From positions 1-16,442 of the forward strand of contig PTKD01000016.1 of NCBI GenBank assembly GCA_002938115.1: a stretch of 16,442 bases of DNA, given 5' to 3'. The translations under genes were made by a program, and so were the position numbers. This DNA is from Alphaproteobacteria bacterium MarineAlpha9_Bin7. Its GTDB lineage: Bacteria > Pseudomonadota > Alphaproteobacteria > UBA7887. A model generated the notes under the pieces. The model was not told the origin of the DNA, ran no database searches, and was given only the letters and a program-made list of their open reading frames with translations. Of the stretch, positions 6,192 to 14,001 are shown in pieces. Within the stretch, counting starts at the first letter, position 1. The number at the start of each line of letters is the position of its first letter.

Positions 6192-8888
6192 GTGACCCAG
6201 ATCGGTGAAGACAGCATGAAAACCCGTCGAACACTGGACGTCGATGGAAAACGATATGACTATTTTAGTTTGCCAGCAGCGGCTGATGCAGGAATCGGTG
6301 ACATTTCCCGACTTCCGTTTTCACTAAAAGTCTTGCTTGAAAACCTACTTCGTCACGAGGATGGAATATCAGTAACACTCTCCGATATACACGCAATGGC
6401 CGGCTGGCTTGAAAAACGAAAAATTGATCAAGAAATAGCATACAGGCCGGCACGCGTACTAATGCAAGATTTCACAGGTGTGCCGGCAATCGTCGATTTG
6501 GCAGCTATGCGTGACGCAATGCTGGCACTCGGTAAAGATCCAACCAAAATCAATCCCCTATCAACGGCGGATCTGGTAATCGACCATTCCGTTCAGGTGG
6601 ACCATTTTGGCAGCCAATCCGCTTTCAAAGAAAATGTCGACATAGAAATGTCCCGCAATCAAGAGCGCTACGAGTTCCTGCGATGGGGACAGACAGCGTT
6701 TGAAAATTTTCGTGTTGTTCCGCCAGGAACCGGCATATGCCACCAAGTTAATTTAGAGAATCTGGCACAGACCGTGTGGACCAGTAGAGTCGGCAAAACT
6801 ACCATTGCCTACCCAGACACACTTGTGGGAACCGATAGTCACACCACCATGATCAATGGCCTAGCGGTGCTTGGTTGGGGTGTGGGTGGAATTGAGGCCG
6901 AAGCCGTCATGCTTGGCCAACCGATCTCAATGCTAATTCCCGAGGTCGTTGGCTTCAAGTTAACCGGGGAACTACAGGAAGGTACCACGGCGACGGATTT
7001 GGTACTAACCGTGACCCAAATGCTACGGTCCGAGGGCGTTGTGGGGAAATTCGTAGAATTTTTCGGTCCGGGCCTAGAACACCTTGCACTCGCGGACCGT
7101 GCAACGATCGCGAACATGGCTCCTGAATACGGGGCCACTTGCGGGTTTTTTCCCGTTGACCAGGAAACCATCGCTTATCTGAAGTTTTCAGGGCGAGCCC
7201 TCGACCGAGTAAAGCTCGTTGAGGCCTACGCCAAGGCACAAGGACTATGGCGTGACTCTTCTACGCCCGATCCTGTATTTTCAGGGACTGTCGAGCTTAA
7301 CATTAGCACAGTCGAGCCCAGCATTGCTGGTCCGAGGCGACCACAAGACAAAATTCTATTACGCAAAGCCAAACACACTTTTGAAGCACTGGTAACGGAA
7401 GAACTCGACCGGCGCAAAAAGAATGCTGACAATGCCATGACAACGGATAAGGGCCAGGAGTACGAGATATCCGATGGCGCGATCGTAATTGCTGCGATTA
7501 CCAGTTGCACTAACACATCTAATCCAAGCGTCATGCTTGCGGCGGGCCTCTTAGCTAGAAATGCGGTTAAATTCGGTCTCAAAGTAAAGCCCTGGGTAAA
7601 AACATCACTCGCTCCAGGATCGAAAGTGGTCACGGATTATTTGAGGGCTGCCGGCGTTGACCGGGATCTTGATACACTTGGTTTCAATTTAGTTGGATAC
7701 GGCTGCACGACATGCATCGGAAATTCCGGCCCGTTGCCCGAGTCGATTGAGGCTTCGATCCATGCCCGCAACCTTTTAGTCGCGTCGATACTGTCGGGCA
7801 ATCGCAATTTTGAAGGTCGAGTTCATCCGCTGACTCGGGCCAATTATTTAGCCTCACCACCATTGGTGGTGGCCTATGCTTTAGCCGGCTCAATGCTCGT
7901 GGATTTAATCAAAGACCCGATTGGCAATGACCAGGACGGCAAACCAATTTATCTAAGGGATATTTGGCCTTCCAATAAGGAAATTCAGGACACAATTAAA
8001 AAATCCGTAACGCGTGAGATGTTCCGAACTCAATATTCCAGAATCTCCGAGGGCGATGAAAATTGGAAAAAAATTCATACCCCAATCGGTCAAACGTACG
8101 CGTGGCCACAATCCACCTATGTGCATCGCCCGCCTTATTTTGCCGACATAGGCAAAACACCACCACCTATCTCCGACATTCGTAACGCAAGGATTTTAGG
8201 TTTGCTGGGGGACACCGTGACCACTGATCATATTTCCCCCGCTGGCACAATCCCAACCGATGGACCTGCGGGTAAGTATTTGAAGAATCAAGGGGTCGAA
8301 CCAAAGGATTTTAATTCATTTGGGGCACGGCGAGGTAACCATGAAGTGATGGTGCGCGGTACATTTGCCAATATCCGTCTCCGCAATGCGATTGTCCCAG
8401 GAACCGAAGGTGGTTGGACAAAAATCATGCCTAATGGAGACCAGGTATCGATTTACGACGCCGCCGTTCACTACGCCAAAACCGGCACACCGTTAGTGAT
8501 CGTCGCTGGAAAAGAGTATGGCACCGGATCATCACGTGACTGGGCTGCCAAAGGTACTAAACTTCTTGGCATCCAAGCTGTAATTGCAGAAACGTTTGAA
8601 CGCATTCACCGCTCCAATTTGGTCGGTATGGGTGTGCTACCGGCCACCTTTAGAAAGGGAACGACCCAAACTTCGTTGGATCTCGACGGCAGTGAATTAA
8701 TCGACATTCTTGGGCTTGACGACCAGATCCGGCCACGCATGGATTTGATCTGCAAAATTACACGCGCCAGCGGCGTTATAGATGAGGTCCCACTGTTATG
8801 CCGGATCGACACCGCCAACGAGGTTGATTACTTCGTTCACGGTGGCATTCTTCACTACGTGCTTCGCCAACTTTCAGAGGCCGTATAA
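6192..8888 (+). CDS. acnA: aconitate hydratase A
   Basis: Interconverts citrate and isocitrate via cis-aconitate in the TCA cycle; cytoplasmic [4Fe-4S] enzyme. It has 898 residues from the GTG at 6192, close to 891 in E. coli AcnA. The three cluster cysteines are C439 in TSCTNTSN and C505 and C508 in GYGCTTCIGNSG, with the same spacing as C435/C501/C504 of E. coli AcnA. Other hallmarks are DISRLPFSLKVLLENLLRHE near the N-terminus, GTDSHT, GWGVGGIEAEA, the swivel-domain GKEYGTGSSRDWAAKG and FERIHRSNLVGMGVLP near the end. A longer frame from TTG 6132 was rejected: GGAG sits 7 bases before the GTG and the extra 20 residues match nothing in the family. Upstream, TATACT (6113-6118) could be a -10 box, but TTGACG at 6086-6091 is 21 bases away. 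The iron-regulatory type suggests mRNA binding is possible, but nothing here shows it. Confidence 0.97.
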   Translation: MTQIGEDSMKTRRTLDVDGKRYDYFSLPAAADAGIGDISRLPFSLKVLLENLLRHEDGISVTLSDIHAMAGWLEKRKIDQEIAYRPARVLMQDFTGVPAIVDLAAMRDAMLALGKDPTKINPLSTADLVIDHSVQVDHFGSQSAFKENVDIEMSRNQERYEFLRWGQTAFENFRVVPPGTGICHQVNLENLAQTVWTSRVGKTTIAYPDTLVGTDSHTTMINGLAVLGWGVGGIEAEAVMLGQPISMLIPEVVGFKLTGELQEGTTATDLVLTVTQMLRSEGVVGKFVEFFGPGLEHLALADRATIANMAPEYGATCGFFPVDQETIAYLKFSGRALDRVKLVEAYAKAQGLWRDSSTPDPVFSGTVELNISTVEPSIAGPRRPQDKILLRKAKHTFEALVTEELDRRKKNADNAMTTDKGQEYEISDGAIVIAAITSCTNTSNPSVMLAAGLLARNAVKFGLKVKPWVKTSLAPGSKVVTDYLRAAGVDRDLDTLGFNLVGYGCTTCIGNSGPLPESIEASIHARNLLVASILSGNRNFEGRVHPLTRANYLASPPLVVAYALAGSMLVDLIKDPIGNDQDGKPIYLRDIWPSNKEIQDTIKKSVTREMFRTQYSRISEGDENWKKIHTPIGQTYAWPQSTYVHRPPYFADIGKTPPPISDIRNARILGLLGDTVTTDHISPAGTIPTDGPAGKYLKNQGVEPKDFNSFGARRGNHEVMVRGTFANIRLRNAIVPGTEGGWTKIMPNGDQVSIYDAAVHYAKTGTPLVIVAGKEYGTGSSRDWAAKGTKLLGIQAVIAETFERIHRSNLVGMGVLPATFRKGTTQTSLDLDGSELIDILGLDDQIRPRMDLICKITRASGVIDEVPLLCRIDTANEVDYFVHGGILHYVLRQLSEAV

Positions 8889-8943
8889 TCAAGTGCATTC
8901 TAAAAACTAAATTGCGCCTCCCACCTTTACTCGTTCGGCGAAC

Positions 8944-10866
8944 CTAACCATTGGCCAAGCTCTTGGCCATCATCTTAGTCATTCGCTTAGAAAAAGCCGA
9001 TGGATCCGTCACGGCATCTCCTTCTATAATTCTAGCCTGGTCGAGCAGCAGCTCCGCGGTTTCCACGAGCGTTGGGTCAGAGGGTTTTTCCTTGGCACGA
9101 GCAGCTAGAGATTTTATCAACTCATTGTCCGGATTAATTTCAAGCACCCGTTTTGACATTTCATCAAGTCTGTTCTGCTGCTTAAGAAGGCGCTCGAGGT
9201 GAATATCAAGCGCACCTTCATCCGCCACCAGACAAACCGGGCTGTCAGTCAAACGGGTAGAGGCCCGGACGTCGCCCACCTCCTCGCCTAAAGCTAACTT
9301 AAACGCACCAATTAAACTTGCAATCTCACCGCTTGTCCCTGCCTCTCTCTTCTCTCTTTCCTCTTTTGCCTCATCGGAGTCAGTATCTAAATTCGATAAA
9401 TCGATGTCGCCTCTGGTAACGGAACGTAAACGTTTTTCCTTATATTCTTGGACAACCCCTGTCCAAAACTCATCGACCGGATCATCGAATAGTAAAACCT
9501 CAACACCTCGGGCTAGCAGGCCCTCGATCTGCGGGCTGTTTCGCAAGCGGTCGATGTTATCACCGGATATATAGTAGATCTCTTCTTGGCCATCCTTCAT
9601 TCGTTCCACATAACCTGCCAAACGCACCAGTTGGTCTCCATTGGTTGAGTGGCAATGCAATAGCTCCACGAGCCGTTCGCGATAATCGCTGTCCTCGTAA
9701 ATACCCTCTTTAAGAACCGCGCCAAAATTTTCCCAGAAAGCAGCAAAATCCTCCGGAGCTTTGTTGGCCTTCTTCTCGAGTTCTCCCAGAACCCTCTTGA
9801 TGAGGGCGGTACGGATTTTGGTTACCACCGGATTGTGTTGCAACATTTCTCGGCTGATATTGAGCGGCAAGTCTTCTGAATCGACTAGTCCTCTCACAAA
9901 ACGCATCCATGCCGGCATCAATTCCTGGCAATCATCAGTTATGAATACTCGCTTAACGTAAAGCTTGACGCCGTGTTTACGAGCAGGGTCGAATAAATCG
10001 TGCGGCTTCGACGTAGGGATAAATAGTAAATTCGTATATTCAAGACGACCCTCAGCCTTGTTGTGAAGTGTCAACCACGGCTCATCAAAGCTATGAGCAA
10101 CATGGTGGTAGAACTCTTTGTATTGATCATCGGATATATCTTTTTTTGCGCGGGTCCAAAGCGCCGCAGCGCTATTTATGGTTTCCGCGTCTTCAGCACC
10201 TGTACCGTCCAGCTGAATAGGAAGGGCAATGTGATCAGAATAGGTTGTGACAATATGACGCAGACGCGTTGGATCTAAAAACTCACTTTCCCCTTTTCTT
10301 AAATGAAGCTCAATGGAGGTACCGCGACTTTCACGCCGAACCGGGGTAACAGTAAACTCTCCAGATCCTTCTGATTTCCACTGCCACGCTGTTTCCTCAC
10401 CGGCCTTTGCACTGGTAACAGTCACCTTGTCGGAAACCATGAAAGCTGAGTAAAAACCCACACCAAACTGGCCAATTAATGTCACGTCTTTTGCGGAGTC
10501 ACCGGTGAGTTCATCAACAAATGCTGCCGTACCAGAACGCGCTATTGTGCCGAGGTTTTCCACCAAATCGTCATGACCCATGCCGATGCCGTTGTCGGCG
10601 ACAGTGATAGTACGAGCTTTCTTGTCTATCGAAATTTTTATAGAAAGCCCCGGATCTTCCTTGATAAGTGCGGGCTCTGTAATCGCGGCGTAGCGGAGCC
10701 GGTCACATGCATCCGAACCATTGGAGATCAACTCTCTCAGAAAAATTTCCTTGTTGGTGTATAGGGAGTTAACGACAAGATCGAGAATTTTTCCGACCTC
10801 AGCCTGAAAAGGCTTCGTCTCAACACCATCGTTCACTGTATTATTGGAATTAGCTTCTCTGCTCAT
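8944..10866 (-). CDS. htpG: Hsp90-family molecular chaperone HtpG
   Basis: ATP-driven cytoplasmic chaperone, 640 residues (E. coli 624). The GHKL ATPase domain shows E45 and N49 in LRELISNGSDA (the catalytic glutamate and the Mg/ATP asparagine), DNGIGM (91-96), GTIARSGT (106-113) and GQFGVGFYSAFMV (132-144). The middle domain contains LNISREMLQHNPV with the arginine that contacts the ATP phosphate. The C-terminal dimerisation part is complete, ending AKSLANG. The ATG at 10866 has AGGGG 7 bases upstream. A sigma-32-like promoter (10936-10964) lies about 70 bases above it, so heat-shock induction is likely. The gene converges on acnA with only 55 bases between, where I see no clear terminator hairpin, and is divergent from the helicase gene. 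Confidence 0.97.
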   Translation of the reverse strand: MSREANSNNTVNDGVETKPFQAEVGKILDLVVNSLYTNKEIFLRELISNGSDACDRLRYAAITEPALIKEDPGLSIKISIDKKARTITVADNGIGMGHDDLVENLGTIARSGTAAFVDELTGDSAKDVTLIGQFGVGFYSAFMVSDKVTVTSAKAGEETAWQWKSEGSGEFTVTPVRRESRGTSIELHLRKGESEFLDPTRLRHIVTTYSDHIALPIQLDGTGAEDAETINSAAALWTRAKKDISDDQYKEFYHHVAHSFDEPWLTLHNKAEGRLEYTNLLFIPTSKPHDLFDPARKHGVKLYVKRVFITDDCQELMPAWMRFVRGLVDSEDLPLNISREMLQHNPVVTKIRTALIKRVLGELEKKANKAPEDFAAFWENFGAVLKEGIYEDSDYRERLVELLHCHSTNGDQLVRLAGYVERMKDGQEEIYYISGDNIDRLRNSPQIEGLLARGVEVLLFDDPVDEFWTGVVQEYKEKRLRSVTRGDIDLSNLDTDSDEAKEEREKREAGTSGEIASLIGAFKLALGEEVGDVRASTRLTDSPVCLVADEGALDIHLERLLKQQNRLDEMSKRVLEINPDNELIKSLAARAKEKPSDPTLVETAELLLDQARIIEGDAVTDPSAFSKRMTKMMAKSLANG

Positions 10867-10894
10867 TACGCCGCCCCTGAATAACTTTCCATGC

Positions 10895-10917
10895 TGCCGA
10901 GGCCCGACCCTTCGGCA
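10895..10917. promoter_or_regulatory. inverted repeat in the htpG leader / upstream of the helicase -10
   Basis: TGCCGA (10895-10900) and TCGGCA (10912-10917) form a perfect 6-base inverted repeat with an 11-base loop. In the htpG transcript it would be a leader hairpin. Alternatively, in the RNA, GCCUC (from 10899-10903) could pair with GGGGC (from 10873-10877), which overlaps the htpG ribosome site. On the other strand the repeat sits directly upstream of the helicase TATAAT, where a repressor could bind. The structure is visible; either role is inference. Confidence 0.35.
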
Positions 10918-10921
10918 TAAT

Positions 10922-10927
10922 TATAAT
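10922..10927 (+). promoter_or_regulatory. TATAAT -10 box for the helicase operon
   Basis: A perfect TATAAT 48 bases before the helicase GTG at 10975. No good -35 hexamer lies at the 16-18 base distance (the position reads around GAGGCC). A second perfect TATAAT exists on the minus strand at 10920-10925, because the sequence is near-palindromic (ATAATTAT, 10917-10924). Plausible but unproven start site. Confidence 0.35.
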
Positions 10928-10935
10928 CTGCCAGG

Positions 10936-10964
10936 ATATGTGGTATTTGCCCTGTCGGTTCAAG
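10936..10964 (-). promoter_or_regulatory. sigma-32-type heat-shock promoter of htpG
   Basis: Read on the minus strand, CTTGAA (10959-10964) is followed after 15 bases by CCACATAT (10936-10943). The heat-shock sigma consensus is CTTGAAA, a spacer of about 11-16, then CCCCATNT; this site has the full CTTGAA and only one mismatch in the -10. It would start transcription near 10929, giving a leader of about 60 bases before the htpG ATG. htpG is a classical sigma-32 gene, which supports the call. The -35 lies only 11 bases from the divergent helicase start. Confidence 0.62.
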
Positions 10965-10974
10965 TGGTAGCTGA

Positions 10975-13569
10975 GTGAGCGAATCGCTTGCCTTAAGGCT
11001 GCCGAAACGCCATCTTCGAGCAGCCATGGAACAAATGCAAGCATCTCGCCGTATTGCGGCAGTCCTCGGCCCCACGAATACTGGTAAAACTCATTTAGCG
11101 GTCGAGCGAATGCTTGGTCATACATCTGGGGTTATCGGGTGCCCACTGAGGCTCCTCGCGCGTGAAATTTATGAAAAAATAGTGTCGGTACGCGGGGCCG
11201 AGGCCGTAGCATTGGTAACTGGTGAAGAAAAGATTGTGCCTCGCCGACCGCGTTACTACGTCTGTACAACAGAAGCAATGCCCCGTGATCTTACGGTCGA
11301 ATTTGTAGCTATAGATGAAATTCAGTTGGCGGCTGATCCGGAACGTGGCCATGTGTTTACTGATAGAATTCTGCACGCGCGAGGTCTCTCCGAGACCATG
11401 TTTATCGGCGCCGCGACCATGAAACCCCTCTTAAAACTTTTGGTTCCTGGCATTGAGTTTGTTTCCCGCCCACGCTTTTCAAATTTAAGTTACGCTGGGG
11501 AACGGAAAATCACTCGCCTGCAGTCAAGAAGTGCTGTGGTCGCCTTCGCCGCATCCGATGTCTATATGCTCGCGGAATCACTACGCCGCTTACGTGGCGG
11601 GACTGCCGTGGTCCTGGGTGCCTTGAGCCCACGCACAAGAAATGCACAAGTCGCTATGTTTCAAGCCGGGGAAGTCGATTATCTGGTTGCCACAGACGCG
11701 ATCGGAATGGGTTTGAATTTAGATGTAAATCACGTGGCGTTTGCGGAACTTAGAAAGTTCGATGGCTGGCAACCTAGAAACTTGACAGCTCCGGAAATAG
11801 CGCAAATTGCAGGCAGAGCGGGACGTCACATGCGTGATGGAACTTTTGGTACGACGGCCGACGTCGGCTCCCTACATCCAGACATTGTTGCCGCAGTGGA
11901 ACAGCATACGTTCCCAGCTCTTACCAAAATTTATTGGCGCAATATACAACTTGATTTCAAATCGATAGAAAATCTCCTCCGCTCACTAGAGATCAAACCA
12001 CCCTCACCCCAGTTAATTAGGCCTCGTGATGCAGAGGACGTAACTTCGTTACGCGCACTAATAGAGAACCCAGATATTCTTGCACGTGCCAATGGCCACC
12101 ACGCCATATCTCTCCTTTGGGAGGTATGTTCCATTCCTGATTTCCGAAAAATGTTTACCGACGAACATGTCAAATTGCTTACCACGATTTACCTCCATTT
12201 GTCCGGACCTAACTCCCTCCTTCCAAGTGATTGGGTTCATAAGATGGCCAGCCATCTCGACCAAACCGAAGGAGATATCGATACCCTAGCAGCGCGCATT
12301 GCTCATATTAGAACCTGGAATTATGTCGGCCATCGTCAGGACTGGGTCGCAGATCCGCTTGAACTTCAGGAAAGAACACGTGCTATTGAAGACAATTTAT
12401 CTGATGCCCTTCACGAACGTCTTACCCAGCGCTTTGTAGATCGACGTGCCGCCATACTAGTCAAAGGTTTCGAGCAACAAAAGGATACCCCCATACGTGT
12501 CAAATCAGGCGGTGAATTAGTTATTGGAGGTGAACTACTGGGTCGACTGCAAGGTTTGAAATTTATTCCGAGCGATACAGGGGAACGCCCGACCGGAGCA
12601 ATTAAAAGCGCTATCCATCACATCCTTGCGCCCCAAATTCAGATTCAGGCAAGAGCTTTAGAAGCAGGTCGTGACGAAGACTTCGAACTAACCTCGAGCT
12701 TAACTATCATCTGGGACAGAGCTCCAGTCGGACACCTTTCCCGGGGCCCATCATCTTTGGAACCTAGGGTAACACCGATCACTGGAGAAATGGTGGATGG
12801 CCATATGCGCAGCTTAGTTCGCCGTCGTCTCGAAAAGTGGATTACAAACCACATCAGGGAACACTTCGCGCCACTCCTGAATGCTCGCGATGCTCAAGTT
12901 ACTGGACCCGTGCGTGGTATCGCTTTTCAATTGCTGGAAGGCTTCGGAAATACAGAGCGACGGCATTCGGACACACTCATTAGCATTCTATCGGCAGAGG
13001 ACCGAAAATCTATAGCTCGTCTCGGTATACGTCTTGGACAAATCAATTTGTTCGTGCCAGCAATGTTAAAAACGAAGGTGATTGCGCTACGAGCCCAACT
13101 ATGGCGGGTTCATCGCAACGCTATCCAGGCTACACCACCATCACCAGGTAGAGTCTCGCTTCAGATTGCGAATGAGTTACCTGCTTCATACTATTCTGCG
13201 GTCGGCTATCAGCCCGTTGGTTCGTTGGCTGTGCGCGTGGATATACTTGAACGGCTAGCTGCGGCATTGCGCCGGCGCGCGCGCCAGGGTCCATTCTCGC
13301 CAACCAGGGAACTACGCTCACTATGTGGTGCCCAGCCCGACGATTTTACGGGAATTCTAAGATCATTGGGCTACCAGTTGGCAGCGGCGAACAATGAAAT
13401 GCAGGACCAAAAGCGCTCTGACAAAGTTTCCCTTTATATTCATGCCCCAAAACAGAGAAAACACAGAAAAAGCAGGCCCAAAGAAAAGACTAACGCCCGT
13501 CTCTCATTTTTAGACCCCGGCGCTTCACCGTTTGAAGCACTTCGATCTCTCGATCTGAGCAATAAATGA
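10975..13569 (+). CDS. Suv3-like superfamily 2 helicase
   Basis: ATP-dependent helicase resembling mitochondrial SUV3 RNA helicases, 864 residues. Motifs in order: I/Walker A GPTNTGKTH (32-40), Ia PLRLLAREIYEK (57-68), II DEIQ (114-117; the DEIQ form is typical of Suv3 rather than DEAD/DExH), III GAAT (145-148), V ATDAIGMGLNLD (about 240-251) and VI QIAGRAGRH (277-285). Residues from about 300 to 864 form a long C-terminal part I cannot match to a named domain; it ends in a basic, lysine/arginine-rich tail (about 820-850). Its substrate, RNA or DNA, is not known from sequence. The GTG at 10975 has no strong ribosome site; an ATG at 11026 would still keep Walker A. Its stop overlaps the start of the S4-protein gene (ATGA), a pairing I recall as common in Alphaproteobacteria. 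Confidence 0.86.
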   Translation: MSESLALRLPKRHLRAAMEQMQASRRIAAVLGPTNTGKTHLAVERMLGHTSGVIGCPLRLLAREIYEKIVSVRGAEAVALVTGEEKIVPRRPRYYVCTTEAMPRDLTVEFVAIDEIQLAADPERGHVFTDRILHARGLSETMFIGAATMKPLLKLLVPGIEFVSRPRFSNLSYAGERKITRLQSRSAVVAFAASDVYMLAESLRRLRGGTAVVLGALSPRTRNAQVAMFQAGEVDYLVATDAIGMGLNLDVNHVAFAELRKFDGWQPRNLTAPEIAQIAGRAGRHMRDGTFGTTADVGSLHPDIVAAVEQHTFPALTKIYWRNIQLDFKSIENLLRSLEIKPPSPQLIRPRDAEDVTSLRALIENPDILARANGHHAISLLWEVCSIPDFRKMFTDEHVKLLTTIYLHLSGPNSLLPSDWVHKMASHLDQTEGDIDTLAARIAHIRTWNYVGHRQDWVADPLELQERTRAIEDNLSDALHERLTQRFVDRRAAILVKGFEQQKDTPIRVKSGGELVIGGELLGRLQGLKFIPSDTGERPTGAIKSAIHHILAPQIQIQARALEAGRDEDFELTSSLTIIWDRAPVGHLSRGPSSLEPRVTPITGEMVDGHMRSLVRRRLEKWITNHIREHFAPLLNARDAQVTGPVRGIAFQLLEGFGNTERRHSDTLISILSAEDRKSIARLGIRLGQINLFVPAMLKTKVIALRAQLWRVHRNAIQATPPSPGRVSLQIANELPASYYSAVGYQPVGSLAVRVDILERLAAALRRRARQGPFSPTRELRSLCGAQPDDFTGILRSLGYQLAAANNEMQDQKRSDKVSLYIHAPKQRKHRKSRPKEKTNARLSFLDPGASPFEALRSLDLSNK

Positions 13570-13979
13570 ATGATTTTGCGGGTCAACTGGAAAACAGCCA
13601 ATCACTTCGCCTCGATAAGTGGTTGTGGTACGCGCGATTTTTAAAATCGCGAACTATGGCAAGTAAATTGTGCGCGGACGGAAAGGTCCGAATCAATCGT
13701 CGCAGAATCAGCAAGGCTCACTCACTGGTCCGGGTTGGAGACATTCTCACATTCCCGCACGCTAAAAGAATCCGAGTTATACGGGTCCTCACTCTGGGCG
13801 TAAGGCGAGGACCAGCGAAAGAAGCGATAACTCTTTACGAGGACCTTGCGCCGCTCGCACAACAAAAATCATCCGAATCAATGAAAAATATTTCTGGCGC
13901 ACGAACACCAGGCACTGGCCGACCAACCAAGTCAGATCGTCGGGCAGTAGACCGGTTAAAGCCGCCATTTCAAATTTGA
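13566..13979 (+). CDS. Hsp15-like S4-domain RNA-binding protein
   Basis: A 137-residue basic protein with an S4 RNA-binding domain at about 14-63: SLRLDKWLWYARFLKSRTMA is the usual first helix pair, then CADGKVRINRRRI and VRVGDILTF complete the alpha-L fold. After this comes a basic linker and a tail rich in Arg, Lys, Pro and Ser (GRPTKSDRRAVDRLKPPF), typical of the Hsp15/HslR family. E. coli Hsp15 binds stalled 50S subunits that still carry a nascent chain; the same task here is inference. The ATG overlaps the helicase TGA by four bases (ATGA), so translation is probably coupled. In many Alphaproteobacteria a ferredoxin gene and carD follow this pair; here a convergent amidase follows after 22 bases, so that continuation is missing. 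Confidence 0.9.
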   Translation: MNDFAGQLENSQSLRLDKWLWYARFLKSRTMASKLCADGKVRINRRRISKAHSLVRVGDILTFPHAKRIRVIRVLTLGVRRGPAKEAITLYEDLAPLAQQKSSESMKNISGARTPGTGRPTKSDRRAVDRLKPPFQI

Positions 13980-14001
13980 CGAGGCCAAATACGAAACTCG
14001 G

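Noticed and set aside
7226..7633. 135-residue minus-strand frame inside acnA
   Set aside because: It is antisense to well-conserved aconitase sequence including the first cluster cysteine, and has no recognisable domain.
8889..8943. Search for a shared terminator between convergent acnA and htpG
   Set aside because: Only a 5-base inverted repeat with a one-base loop (GTTCG/CGAAC) is present and no T-run follows; not a credible hairpin.
10850..11125. 91-residue minus-strand frame running from inside the helicase gene to the start of htpG
   Set aside because: It crosses the promoter region and lies antisense to the helicase ATPase motifs; no family is recognised. It is a shadow frame.
13266..13290. 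Alternating GC tract resembling a Z-DNA or repeat element
   Set aside because: It encodes consecutive arginines in the helicase (LRRRARQG) and is explained by codon choice.
13980..14001. Search for a terminator between the convergent S4-protein and amidase genes
   Set aside because: The gap is 22 bases and offers only a 4-base stem with a long loop.
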